In this document: positions 54,427 to 64,000 of the stretch, piece after piece
How positions within the stretch are numbered: position 1 is the first letter of the stretch
Layout: each line of letters begins with the position of its first letter
From: Adiantum capillus-veneris
Lineage: Eukaryota; Streptophyta; Polypodiopsida; Polypodiales; Pteridaceae
Length of the DNA: 64,000 bases
Assembly (NCBI GenBank): GCA_014529385.2
Contig: CM043960.1
Location: forward strand, 119,790,543-119,854,542
Direction: 5' to 3'
The notes under the pieces: generated by a model
The model's input: the letters and a program-made list of their open reading frames with translations, nothing else
What the model was told of the DNA's origin: nothing
Databases searched by the model: none
Made by a program: the position numbers and the translations under genes

Positions 54427-54500
54427 GGGAGAGGAGAAAGCAAAGAGAGAGCGAGAGAGAGATAAGGGGAGAAAACAAAGAGAGAGAGAGATAAATAAAA
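54206..54500. repeat. GA-rich microsatellite block
   Basis: Several (GA)n runs (54206-54250, 54333-54371, 54390-54432) with short ATAT and AAAG interruptions. The Leu/Ser-rich ORFs on the minus strand are by-products. Confidence 0.96.
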
Positions 54501-54519
54501 AAATAGAGAAAATATGAAA

Positions 54520-54975
54520 TGAAATATTATATTAAGATTTAGGTTAGGCTAGATTTCAGTTAGATTTCAAATTAGGCTAGACTACATTTAAGTTAGATTT
54601 AAGATTATCTTAGACTTAAGATTATGTTATATTTAAGATTATATTAAATTTAGGTTTATGTTAGATTTAAGAATAGGTTAGACTTAAGATTAGGTTAAGA
54701 TTTAAGTTAGATTACATTTAAATTTGATTTAGGTTAGATTTTGAGATTAAGCTAGATCACATTTAGGTTTAGGTTAGATTTATGTTAGATTTAAGATTAG
54801 ATTAGATTTAGGTAAATATGTTATATTTAAGGTTATGGTAAGATTTAAGATTAGGTTAGACTTAAGCTTAGATTAGATTTAGGTTTATGTTAGATTTAAG
54901 ATTAGATTAGATATAGGTTAGATTTAAGATTAGGCTTGATCTAGGTTAGATTTAAGGTTAGATCTAGTGTACCTT
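54520..54975. repeat. AT-rich minisatellite with TTAGATTTA core
   Basis: Degenerate tandem copies of TTAGATTTAAGATTAGG and TTAGGTTTATG fill the stretch. Unit lengths vary from about 10 to 20. Confidence 0.85.
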
Positions 54976-55361
54976 CACGATTACGGTTTAAATTTAGAGT
55001 TAGGACAATAGTGATCTCTCTCTTCCTCTCCACGGATGCGCTCACTTGGTTTAATCATATACATGCTATCTGTACTAACCTATTAGAGTTTTTAGGACAT
55101 GTCACTCTAACAAGGAGTTGCTGTGAAGAGATGTTAAACTGCTATGAATTGCTACAGCTAAAGAAGAGGCAAAGGGGTTTTTTCCACTACATGCATTGTC
55201 ATGTAGACGTGGGTGTGTAGATTTATTGTACCCACAAATATAATCATTGACCAATAAAGACGTGATTATAACCCGGTGGTTGTGATCTCTGTGCACCTCT
55301 ACACAGAGGTGTGCGGGGATTGGACATGACTAGAGAATGTGAGGTAGTTTACAATGTGATC

Positions 55362-55409
<48 letters not shown>

Positions 55410-55485
55410 AGAAGAAGAAGAAGAGACGGAGGATGTCAATACAAGATTAAATTTATGTTCAGGTTATAAGGTTTTTACATTCATT
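54976..55485. other. Spacer with GA/GAA microsatellite, possible left flank of CACTA element
   Basis: (GA)n then (GAA)n at 55364-55425. No CACTA terminal motif or subterminal array could be recognised on this side. Confidence 0.45.
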
Positions 55486-57540
55486 ATGAGTAGTGACGAC
55501 AATGTGGGGCCGTCCATTCAAAACACCTATCTCTCAACAAGGATCTTATGTCCGTGTAATCAATGCAAACATACTGTGCGACGGACAAGACGCGTTTCTT
55601 TGCAACACGTTTGCAAATTTGGTGAGTTTGACCCATATGTTATAGATCAAGTTGTTGCCAATTACAACACGTCGGACTCTGACGCTGACCAACATGCAGC
55701 AATCTTGCAACCGAATAGACATGTTCGGAGGCGCTTTGATCAAGCAGCATACATGAGGGCACAAGATGCAGCCTCTAATAGCTCAGAGGGTGATCATGCA
55801 GACCACCGTCCCAACAAGGCTATGTTTGACCCCGAGATCGATGAAATGATCGAGATGATCATGGATTCAGAAAGGCTTATTTCTGATGACATGAAAAGTG
55901 AAGCCGATACGCCATTGTATGGTGGAGCACGTGTGTCAAGATTGAAGGCGCTCTTGATTCTTCTCAACATGCAGGCAAAGTTTTGATGGAGTGACACTAG
56001 CATGACAACGCTTTTCAGGTGGTCTATTACAATGTGTTTACTTCAATAAAATAGTATAGATGTATAATGATCGGATAGATTACATACACAAGTGTACCGT
56101 ATTTTTTTTGCTATGTAGATTGTTCAAAGAGCACATACTGCCAATTGATAATGTGATGCCAGATTCCAAAGAGGAAGCATGAAAGATCTTGCAAAACTTG
56201 GGATGGATTACAATTCGATTCCATGCTTGTCCTAACGACTGCATTCTTTTCAGAGGGGAATACATAGACATGGAGAAGTGTCCGCAATGTGATTCCGAAA
56301 GATATCGAGTAGATCTCCACGGACAAAAAATTCCACAAAAGGTTTTCTGACATTTTTCTCTACTGCCTCACATCACGCATTTCTTCACATGTAAGTCCAT
56401 GGCCACCCTAGCATCATGGCACAAGGAGAATAGATCTTCGGATGGTGTGCTACGGATTCCTGCAGATTGTGCATCCTAGAAACATATAGACGACACATGG
56501 CCTGATTTTGTCAGGGAAGCTCAAAATTTGCGCATCGGCCTGGCTATGGATGGCATAAATTCATTTGGTCTAAGGTCAAAATCATACAGTGTATGGCCAG
56601 TTGTCATCCTCAACTACAACATTTCCCCGTGGTTGACTACCAAGAAGGGGCACCTGTTTCTACGCTTGATTATGCTGGGGTGGTATAAAGTGACGAATAT
56701 GGATGTGTATCCTCGTCCACTATTGGAAGAGCTACAACAATTGTGGATTGGCATAGAAGTGGTGTATATGAGCCGACACACAGGTCGACACAATGCTTTG
56801 ATCAGAGGCATTCTAATGTGGACCATGCATGACTATCCCGGACTAACAAAATGCGCAGGTGATATATACTCAAACTTAAACACTATAAACCTTGGTTTTT
56901 CTCAAGCTTATCTATTGTCATGTGTATACATGCATGGCTTCAAATAAGCAGATACAAAGCATGTGTCACAGGTGGACCTAGACTTAATGCACGTGGGCGC
57001 CCTCACTGAAGAAGAAAATCTACAAAGGTCATCGAGCGCATCTTTGAGAGAATCAGGAGTTACACGATGTTTTTCTGGGAAGAGATCCACCGAGGATGTC
57101 TGCTTGAGCATGGTTAGAGTAAAGGAGATGTGTGATGATGGTTTGCCCCCAAGGATAAAGAGACTCTCTCTATGGTACGAGTTACCATATTGGCCCAGAC
57201 TCATGATCAATCACTTGCTCGATCCAATGCACATATTCAAGAATGTGGGTAATCTACTGTGGGACCATCTCATCAGAAAAAAAAGGTACTTTGGGGGCCA
57301 AAATTGACCTTAGAAATGTGGATCATATGGAGCAATATTGGCCGCAGACAGCACCCAATGGATCGATAAAACTCCCTAAAGCACCATGGATTTTGACAAC
57401 AGGCCAAGAACACAAAGTAAAAGAGATCATTCAATCCGTGTGGATGTCCGCTGGCATAATGCACTCGCTCCGAACATGTTTCACTAAAGAAGGGAAGCTT
57501 ACTGGTTTGAAGTCACACGACTGGCATAAAGTGTGTCAGG
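55486..57540 (+). pseudogene. TNP2-type CACTA transposase
   Basis: Exon 1 (55486-56018) encodes the N-terminal zinc-like part CPCNQCKHTVRRTRRVSLQH and ends VSRLKALLILLNMQAKF, a TGA (55984-55986), then WSDTSMTTLF. A GT-AG intron fits 56019-56118; the joined frame continues FKEHILPIDNVMPDSKEEA. Then follow WITIRFHACPNDCILFRGEY, MEKCPQCDSERYRVDL, WHKENRSSDGVLRIPADCAS, DFVREAQNLRIGLAMDGINS, GLRSKSYSVWPVVILNYNIS and ALIRGILMWTMHDYPGLTKC. After a possible second intron comes WYELPYWPRLMINHLLDPMH. An A8 tract at about 57279 shifts the frame, after which PKAPWILTTGQEHKVKE and LTGLKSHDWHKVC finish the core. Extra in-frame stops lie at 56180, 56348 and 56477. TNP2 cuts and joins element ends. The order and motifs are unmistakable; this copy is inactive. 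Confidence 0.92.
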
Positions 57541-57599
57541 TATTTTGAAGTGGAATATATCATATTGGAAATTGTGTAACATATCATGTGTGGACTTTG

Positions 57600-58020
57600 C
57601 TAGACATATTTTGCAATTTATTTTATCGGTTGCCATTGAGGGATGTTGGTCTCCTGACATCCGTACCACAATCTGGAGTGAATTGCCAAATGAATTAAAA
57701 GACAGAGTCATCAGCATGCTACATGACGAGTTTCCTATGTCAATTCGGGATGAGTGCTTCAATGAAGACCTGATGAAGGTGCAGATGCGCGAATACTGCA
57801 AGCATAAGCATTCTGCATTGCAAAAAGCAATAAAGCATGGGTGGAACATGCCAGATTAGCTGGCCAAAGAAGATTAAAAGAATGCAAAGCAAGCAGCGCA
57901 TGAGAATCCTGACAAGTGGAAGCAACAAAAGGAGGCAGCCTAAGCGCGAGTAGAGGCAGGGAGCTCGCACCACTTGGGGAGCGGAGCGGCGGGTGGGCAT
58001 CATTTGAGGCCGATTTTGTA
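57600..58020 (+). pseudogene. CACTA downstream coding segment
   Basis: A frame after a probable third intron (donor CAG-GTATTT at about 57539) gives FILSVAIEGCWSPDIRTTIW, which is still TNP2-like. It then runs into LPNELKDRVISMLHDEF, KHKHSALQKAIKHGWNMPD, a stop, LAKED and ENPDKWKQQKEAA. The latter part resembles the plant transposase family that forms the second ORF of CACTA elements (a W-rich segment followed by a basic NPxK stretch). The direct fusion to TNP2 suggests a deletion between the two genes, but an exon junction is also possible. Further sense (GHDPTPYEGEYAGKKSLHAL) appears at 58125-58185. Confidence 0.6.
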
Positions 58021-58588
58021 AGTTTTTTTGCATTGTCCTTTAGGTTTGGTAGTTATGGATAATTGTACCTTTAAATTCTAACATAACGTGTTCTTTGTAT
58101 GTTTTGAACAGTGGTCGATGACAGGACATGACCCCACACCGTACGAGGGCGAGTATGCGGGCAAAAAGAGCTTACACGCCCTTATGGACATTCTCAGTAT
58201 TCGCACTGGCATGGTTAATATTTCACTTAACTCTCTTAGATTTGTTGTATTTTAATGATAAGCTAAGAAAATAGATTGTTTTGTAACTATATGTTTAGCA
58301 CTAGTTTTATTTTGTCATATATAGCATGTATATATGATGACGTGTGCACGTCATTTTTGTAACTATTGGTCAACGATATTGTATTTTCTCAATAATGACA
58401 ATTGTGTTGTAACTATTACATCAAACGATTTTGCATGTGATGTGTATAATTTTGTCATTGTAACAATTCACTTTCGTCAAAATACTTTTGTCTGTCAGTT
58501 TTGCATCTTTATTTTGGAAACAATGTTCAATGTGGTTGATGGGTGGCAGGGCATTCAATTCCTTGCCACCAAAAAAAATTTATTCTTG

Positions 58589-58770
58589 GGCGTCACTATA
58601 GGCATCTCTATATAATGTTCTGCAGTGTCGCTATTATCGTCGCTAAATTAGGACTGATACCGTCGCTATAAGCGTCGTTATTTAGAGATGCTAATAGCGA
58701 CGCCTATAGCGACGTTCCCATTTCGACGCTTTTAGCGACCCCGGGGGATTAAAAAACGCATTGTAGTTTC
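58589..58770. repeat. CACTA subterminal repeats and right end
   Basis: Many copies of GTCGCTA and its complement TAGCGAC in both orientations (for example TCGTCGCTAAAT, CCGTCGCTATAAGC, AATAGCGACGCCTATAGCGA). Such arrays bind the CACTA transposase accessory protein. The end is placed near 58770. Confidence 0.8.
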
Positions 58771-59225
58771 GCTGCATATTAGTTTTTATGACAGTCATGT
58801 TCAAAGTGACCATGTCTTCCACAGCCCTAACAAACTACATTTTTGTGTTGACCTGCATGCACATTTCCACGACCTCTTGGACTCCCCCTACCTCAAAAGT
58901 TTTCTCAACCACCACCTGTGTTCTGACCATGATTGTTATTTTGCTGTTGTGCTTGGTGGTTGCCTCTTCCTCGGCCTCGTCCAAGGCATGTATCATGTCC
59001 TCTTCATCTGTTGTAGAAAAGAACCTGTTCAGAATTGTTTCCACCCTACATAGAGGAGTCTTCCTCAAGTTCCTTCTCTTCCAGAATCAATGAGGACACC
59101 AAATCTGTAAATGATGGAATGTTCTCTAAAAAATGGATGCCATTTTTGAATTGTTTGTATTCAGGACCCAAACCTCATAGATAGACTTCTATTTTATCAT
59201 CATTATCGCGACTGTAACACCAATT
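58771..59225. other. No supported feature
   Basis: Opposed ORFs (58788-59093 plus, 59068-58835 minus) overlap. Neither shows a recognisable domain. Confidence 0.35.
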
Positions 59226-59660
59226 GATACAAGATTATTAGATAATTATGAGGCCACAAACCAAAACCCAAGTTGAAATTTCAGAAACTTTAGACCAAGA
59301 CCATATGTAGCTCAACGGAACTTCAAACAATATTAGAGACCACCTCAAAATCAAGGAAATTTTAGGCCAGGGAATCCACCTTTTGTGAAGAATGGACCAC
59401 CCAACAACAACAATGGTAATAACTTTAATCAATCACCTCATCCAAGACGGGGAGGAAACCAATGACCCCAAGCAAGAGCTCAAAATAACAAAGTTCAAGG
59501 TGCTTGAGGCGATGGAAATCAAGCAAATGCATATGTTCATGCTGCAATCAAACATCAGGGAGCTAATGAACAATTTTCCCTTTTTGCCCTTGGTAAGGTC
59601 TCTCAAAAGTCAGGAATTTGTGACTTTTTGGTCTCTAGAAACTGGTCTTGGGGTACCCTA
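59226..59660 (+). pseudogene. Gag C-terminal remnant of a plus-strand gypsy element
   Basis: Plus-strand sense: NFRNFRPRPYVAQRNFKQ, RPPQNQGNFRPGNPPFVKN, GPPNNNNGNNFNQSPHPRRG, and then NQANAYVHAAIKHQGANEQF. The Asn/Pro/Gly/Arg-rich stretch and the following AxxHAA motif match the region between capsid and protease of gypsy gag proteins. No zinc knuckle cysteines are left. Stops interrupt it and no protease follows. Confidence 0.5.
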
Positions 59661-60104
59661 AAAGTTTGGATTTAGGAAACCAAGCTTTCTTCCTGGCTAT
59701 ACCCGACTCAACTTGGAGTTGTCTATTAAAAGTTAGAGCAATTTAGTGAACTGCACTTGAAACATCACTCAAAACAGGCCAGGACCAAAACTGGGCCAAG
59801 GTCAACACCAAGCGATGGGGAGAGTTGGGCAGTCACCAAGCCTCCTATTCGCTCGGTGCTCTCCTTTTTGACTTGTAATCACATCACCCCAAGGGTCTCC
59901 GTTGTCGGTTATCATGTCCCAAGGTCTTTACTGTCTCTTGTAATGGCTTTAACACCAAGGTCAACACCAAGCAATAGGGAGTGTTGGGATGTTACCAACC
60001 TTCTTATTTTCCCAATGTTGACTCTTTCCTAAATTTTGAGAGTGTGTAGATAAGGTCATATGCAGGCTTATATACCAATTTTCATCAAATTTAGAGGTTG
60101 AGGT
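59661..60104. other. Noncoding, with an internal duplication
   Basis: AAGGTCAACACCAAGCGATG (59799) recurs as AAGGTCAACACCAAGCAATA (59957), each followed by about 60 related bases (GGGAGxGTTGGGxxGTxACC). This is a ~158 bp spaced direct repeat. The sequence leads into the palindrome satellite and may belong to the same LTR-like unit. Confidence 0.6.
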
Positions 60105-62596
60105 ACATGGATCGCGATCCATGTTCAACCACATCTGGAGTTGATTGCTTGGCAGCTTGTTGCACTCTATGTCCATCGGCTAAATCTCAAATCTTTTTGG
60201 ATTTGGACTTTTTTTGACAGGTCAAATGCCCAATACTATGTCTGCACCGCGGTTTTTAGTCTGCCACCTGTTTTGCTCCCTTGTGACCCAAATTTGCTGA
60301 TTGTTTTCCAAAATTGGAGTTGGGGATATGTTTCTTTGTGTATGCACTACCGATCCGAAAATTTTTAGGTCAAGTTTTCACTATGGGTACATGGATCGCG
60401 ATCCATGTTTGGAGCCCAAATTAACTTTTTTTGGTACCATCAAATTCAACATGCTTAGGAGGTCCTATGGTATCAAAATTTTTGAAAATGGACCTATGGA
60501 TTGAAAGTTAGGTCAATTCGGGCACTTTGTCGGAGTACTTAACAGTTCTGGGCTTTTGGTATCCAAATTCAATTTTGAAAAGACCACTAGACTCCTTGTG
60601 ATGTCCTCTAGCTATGATGCAAATATGGTATCAATCTGTGACAAAGAAACATGGATCACGATCCATGTACCTTTGTGTCAGATGGTAATGAAACTTGGCA
60701 CACAGCTTCCCCTTGGTCTCCTGATGCTAGGTATGTGATTTTTGTGTGATTTGGACTTGTTTAAGCTAGGTAAAAGTCAATCCCTAGGTCTGTTTTAGGG
60801 TCTTCCTCTTTTGATAGTTTTTGGCTCTTTTCACCACTTTCCGAACTTTTTTGACAAACATTCTTTGGGGAATTTTGTTCACAATGGTCTCTGCTACATG
60901 CTACAAAAGTTCACTATGGGTACATGGATCGCGATCCATGTTTGGAGCCCAAATTAACTTTTTTTTGGTACCATCAAATTCAACATGCTTAGGAGGTCCT
61001 ATGGTATCAAAATTTTTGAAAATGGACCTATGGATTGAAAGTTAGGTCAATTCTGGCACTTTGTCGGAGTACTTGACAGTTCTGGGCTTTTGGTATCCAA
61101 ATTCAATTTTGAAAAGACCACTAGACTCCTTGTGATGTCCTCTAGCTATGATGCAAATATGGTATCAATCTGTGACAAAGAAACATGGATCACGATCCAT
61201 GTACCTTTGTGTCAGATGGTAATAAAACTTGGCACACAGCTTCCCCTTGGTCTCCTGATGCTAGGTATGTGATTTTTGTGTGATTTGGACTTGCTTAAGC
61301 TAGGTAAAAGTCAATCCCTAGGTCTGTTTTAGGGTCTTCCTCTTTTGATAGTTTTTGGCTCTTTTCATCACTTTCTGAACTTTTTTGACAAACATTCTTT
61401 GGGGAATTTTGTTCACAATGGTCTCTGCTACATGCTACAAAAGTTCACTATGGGTTCATGGATCGCGATCCATGTTTGGAGCCCAAATTAACTTTTTTTT
61501 GGTACCATCAAATTCAACATGCTTAGGAGGTCCTATGGTATCAAAATTTTTGAAAATGGACCTATGGATTGAAAGTTAGGTCAATTCTGGCACTTTGTCG
61601 GAGTACTTGACAGTTCTGGGCTTTTGGTATCCAAATTCAATTTTGAAAAGACCACTAGACTCCTTGTGATGTCCTCTAGCTATGATGCAAATATGGTATC
61701 AATCTGTGACAAAGAAACATGGATCACGATCCATGTACCTTTGTGTCAGATGGTAATGAAACTTGGCACACAGCTTCCCCTTGGTCTCCTGATGCTAGGT
61801 ATGTGATTTTTGTGTGATTTGGACTTGTTTAAGCTAGGTAAAAGTCAATCCTAGGTCTGTTTTAGGGTCTTCCTCTTTTGATAGTTTTTGGCTCTTTTCA
61901 CCACTTTCTGATCTTTTTGACAAACATTCTTTGGGGAATTTTGTTCACAATGGTCTCTGCTACATGCTACAAAAGTTTTTGTCCAAAACTTTCTAAGGGG
62001 TACATGGATCTCGATCCATGTTCCACACTTTTGGATTTGAATCTTTGGTGTGCTAATAGCTTCTGATGTTTGTAGCCTGCTCCATGAAAAATTTCAATTT
62101 GGATCAATTTTGCCCAACCAAAATGACTTCTACGGTCTACTGCAGTAGTTTTGAGAATGTTCTATTTTTGGCTCTTTTGACTACTTTTTACAACTTTTTT
62201 GCATATGGTTCTTTTGGGAAAAGTGTTTGTCTATGTCTTAGCAACGTAATGCTCAAATCTCAGCAAAAAAAATTTCAAAGATTTTTCATGAGGTACATGG
62301 ATCCGATCCATGTTTGGAAGCCAATCTGACACTTCTTGATACCATTACAATCAACATGTTTACTGGATGCTATGGTATCAAAAGTTTTGAATTTGAACTA
62401 GTTTTTGTCATTCAAAAGCAATTTTTTCTTTCTGTCCTGCAATTTTGACTAGTTTCTGCATTTGGCTATTTTGACCAACTTTTCTCAATTTTTTGACATG
62501 GTCCCTTTTGGCAAAGTTGTTCCTCTAGTTATCAAGAATGTATTTGTCAAATATTAGCCCCAAATGTCAAAAAGGTACATGGATCGCAATCCATGC
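60105..62596. repeat. Palindrome-bearing satellite array
   Basis: Ten copies of a 19-20 base palindrome with consensus ACATGGATCGCGATCCATGT lie at 60105, 60389, 60649, 60922, 61183, 61456, 61717, 62002, 62295 and 62577, spaced 260-293 bases. In 60389-61990 the whole sequence repeats as about three units of ~534 bases. Each unit holds one copy of the GCG version and one copy with centre CACG (60649, 61183, 61717). Outside this core the palindromes stay, but the intervening sequence is more diverged. Short plus ORFs repeat with the unit (60556-60738, 61090-61272, 61624-61806) and are not genes by any recognised domain. Confidence 0.93.
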
Positions 62597-63009
62597 ATTA
62601 GGGGAAATTTGGACTTTGCATGGGCCTTGTAAAGAATCCTAATTTTTAGGGATTAAGGCTAATGTTGTGTAGGGTTAAGGGGACAAGGGCATTCAAGAAG
62701 CTAGTTTTGAGTAGACTTTTCTAGCCTTTTTTTTAGACACATGTAGGATGTGGACCTAAGAGGTCACTTTCTCTCTCTTTAGCTTTCCGGGAAAGTGAAG
62801 GGAGTAAAGGGGTGTGGCCACATCAGCAAAAACGTGGGTCACTAAGAGCCAAAATTTGACTTTTTTTCAAAAAAGTTATTTTTACTTATTTTTGACTTAA
62901 AACTCCCACCCAACATATATACACATCAAAAAATCATTTTTTGACATTTTTTTTAAACCTACAAACACTAAAAGTCCACTTTTTCAAAAAACAAATCCCC
63001 AAAAAAAAA
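62597..63009. other. No supported feature
   Basis: AT-rich sequence ending in an A run at 63000-63011; no gene or repeat recognised. Confidence 0.4.
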
Positions 63010-63165
63010 AAACCTTTGTTCTCTCCTCCTCCTTCCTCCCACTCTCCCTCTCCTCTCCCTCCCTACCCCCTTCTCTCCTCCTCCTCCCCTCTCTCTTCTC
63101 CCCCCTGCCCCCTTCTCTCCTCCCATGTTCCTCCCTCTCCCTCTCCCTCCCCCCTCTTTCTTTTC
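63010..63165. repeat. C/T-only tract
   Basis: About 150 bases almost entirely of C and T (plus strand). Such tracts occur in plant 5' leaders and also as low-complexity DNA. Confidence 0.9.
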
Positions 63166-63194
63166 ATTCTTTGCTTCCTTACGCAACAGCTGCC

Positions 63195-63515
63195 ATGGTG
63201 CTCACGGACATCACAAATTGTATGCCTCCACCACCATGTACTCCGCACAACAAAAGTGTACATATTGCTTGTCCGCGGTGTTTGCACCGAAGGCCGCACG
63301 TGAGGGTGAGCAAAGGTCATCCCAAGATCATCATACTGTCGGTGAGACGAATGTGTATGGTTCTTCAATATCTTGGGAGGGGAGAAGTAGGCTTGTTAAG
63401 CTATTGCAATTGGTTGTGTATGGGTGCAGGTGCTTCTTTGCATTCGTGGATGCACGAATGTCAAGCTCTTCAGCTCAAAACAATGGCATTACAAGAAACA
63501 ATGTGTGCAGGTTAG
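63195..63515 (+). CDS. Hypothetical short ORF after pyrimidine tract
   Basis: A 106-codon frame from ATG 63195 (MVLTDITNCMPPPPCTPHNK). It contains four Cys/His-rich positions (HIACPRCLHRRPH) but no classifiable zinc-finger pattern. It lies 30 bases after a C/T-rich tract that could be a plant leader. A splice-donor-like CAG-GTTAGA at about 63510 hints at an exon end. Another open frame (63125-63610) overlaps in a different phase, so coding status is uncertain. I do not recognise the protein. Confidence 0.25.
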   Translation: MVLTDITNCMPPPPCTPHNKSVHIACPRCLHRRPHVRVSKGHPKIIILSVRRMCMVLQYLGRGEVGLLSYCNWLCMGAGASLHSWMHECQALQLKTMALQETMCAG

Positions 63516-64000
63516 AGAGGTCAAGTGTCACCACTTTTACTCTAAAACAACCTTCTTTGTTACATCTTGCAGGTAGGTGCTTCAAATCCATCCTTATTAG
63601 AGGTGGGTAATCTCATCCTAATGTATATTTCATGATTTTTTATTCCTAGTTGGATGGAAATACTTGCAAATTTGTACAACATATACTTAACAAGTGTCTT
63701 TATTATACAACTTAAAAATGTTGAATTCATACATATTTTTGTTTGAAGAACATGTCTCTAATGCGTCATGATACAAGGTGACCTCTTACTATGCTAGTTA
63801 AGTGGCGTTGTTTGCAAGAATGGCTCAAGGAACTGGCATAACATGAAGCTTTTACGGTGGCACAAAGCTCTCCTCAAGCAATGTGGCTCCCACTACACCA
63901 AAAATCACTATGCTAACATGGAGAGATCCCTAGTAGGACAATACAACAGCTTTTCATCAGCAGCACACCCTTTCCTAACATGAAGGCACCTCCACCAGAG
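63516..64000. other. No supported feature
   Basis: AT-rich, then mixed sequence up to the window edge; no gene or repeat recognised. Confidence 0.4.

Larger units (their letters stand above)
55486..58770 (+). mobile_element. CACTA (En/Spm) DNA transposon, decayed
   Basis: Plus-strand TNP2 transposase gene (55486-57540), a following coding segment (57600-58020), and GTCGCTA-type subterminal repeats (58589-58755) ending near TTGTAGTTT at 58762-58770, which resembles the inverted CACTA terminus (TTGTAGTG). The left terminus was not found, and the transposase has several stops. Confidence 0.85.

Noticed and set aside
54173-54478. Leu/Ser-rich minus-strand ORFs
   Set aside because: By-product of (GA)n; no start context or domain.
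54520-54975. True telomere repeat array
   Set aside because: Units are irregular and the exact TTTAGGG heptamer is not repeated.
60556-61806. Three near-identical 60-codon ORFs in the palindrome satellite
   Set aside because: They recur because the DNA unit recurs; each spans the palindrome and shows no domain, and the flanking units are not open.

Overview
The window reads as nuclear DNA of a land plant with a large, repeat-filled genome. The evidence is plant-type Ty3/gypsy and Ty1/copia lineages, a CACTA transposon whose TNP2 gene has a GT-AG intron, TATAAATA-type boxes in LTRs, a plant ATL-like RING-H2 remnant in two copies, and long GA, GT, TA and G/C tracts. A Penelope-like reverse transcriptase remnant is also present. 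Such elements are unusual in plants and best known to me from conifers, so a gymnosperm or a spore-bearing vascular plant is plausible, but the sequence alone does not fix the species. I see no intact host gene: every recognisable coding region is interrupted by stops, frameshifts or truncation.

Layout. 0-1.1 kb: plus-strand gypsy protease and linker. 1.1-5.5 kb: minus-strand gypsy integrase/RNase H with a probable 3' LTR. 5.6-9.7 kb: minus-strand gag remnants and a tandem-duplicated promoter/leader block. 10.9-12.2 kb: minus-strand copia protease/integrase remnant, abutting a rearranged chromovirus LTR fragment (12.2-13.9 kb). 13.9-16.6 kb: a ~270 bp repeat family and a decayed RING-H2 gene. 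17.3-19.3 kb: a coherent but unclassified decayed plus-strand protein gene. 19.9-20.9 kb: another unclassified decayed gene on the minus strand. 21.0-22.7 kb: an array of ten long hairpins. 23.06-23.8 kb: a decayed histone H3-fold (CENH3-like?) gene. 25-29.5 kb: sparse, with a second RING-H2 remnant. 29.5-31.5 kb: a candidate LTR, primer-binding site and leader. 31.5-32.9 kb: the Penelope-like remnant. 32.9-38.2 kb: minus-strand gypsy RNase H, RT, protease, gag, PBS and LTR. 38.4-39.8 kb: dense simple-sequence DNA with a ~140 nt G tract. 40.1-42.2 kb: minus-strand copia RT/RNase H. 42.2-45.45 kb: two copies of a duplicated segment.

45.45-54.21 kb holds the one structurally near-complete element, a minus-strand chromovirus with two ~1.6 kb LTRs, a tRNA-iMet-type PBS, a polypurine tract, gag, protease, RT, RNase H, integrase and chromodomain, all decayed. 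54.2-55.4 kb is GA and AT-rich minisatellite DNA. 55.5-58.8 kb is a CACTA transposon with TNP2 and subterminal GTCGCTA repeats. 59.2-59.7 kb is a gag-like remnant. 60.1-62.6 kb is a satellite-like array in which a 20 bp palindrome recurs every ~260-290 bp. 63.0-64.0 kb is a pyrimidine tract followed by a short unclassified ORF.

The parts do not form a pathway. They record successive insertions, truncations and local tandem duplications of mobile elements, with a few captured or decayed host-gene fragments. The most unusual items are the Penelope-like remnant, the palindrome satellite and its distant relatives, the hairpin array, the unclassified 17-19 kb gene and the histone H3-like remnant.
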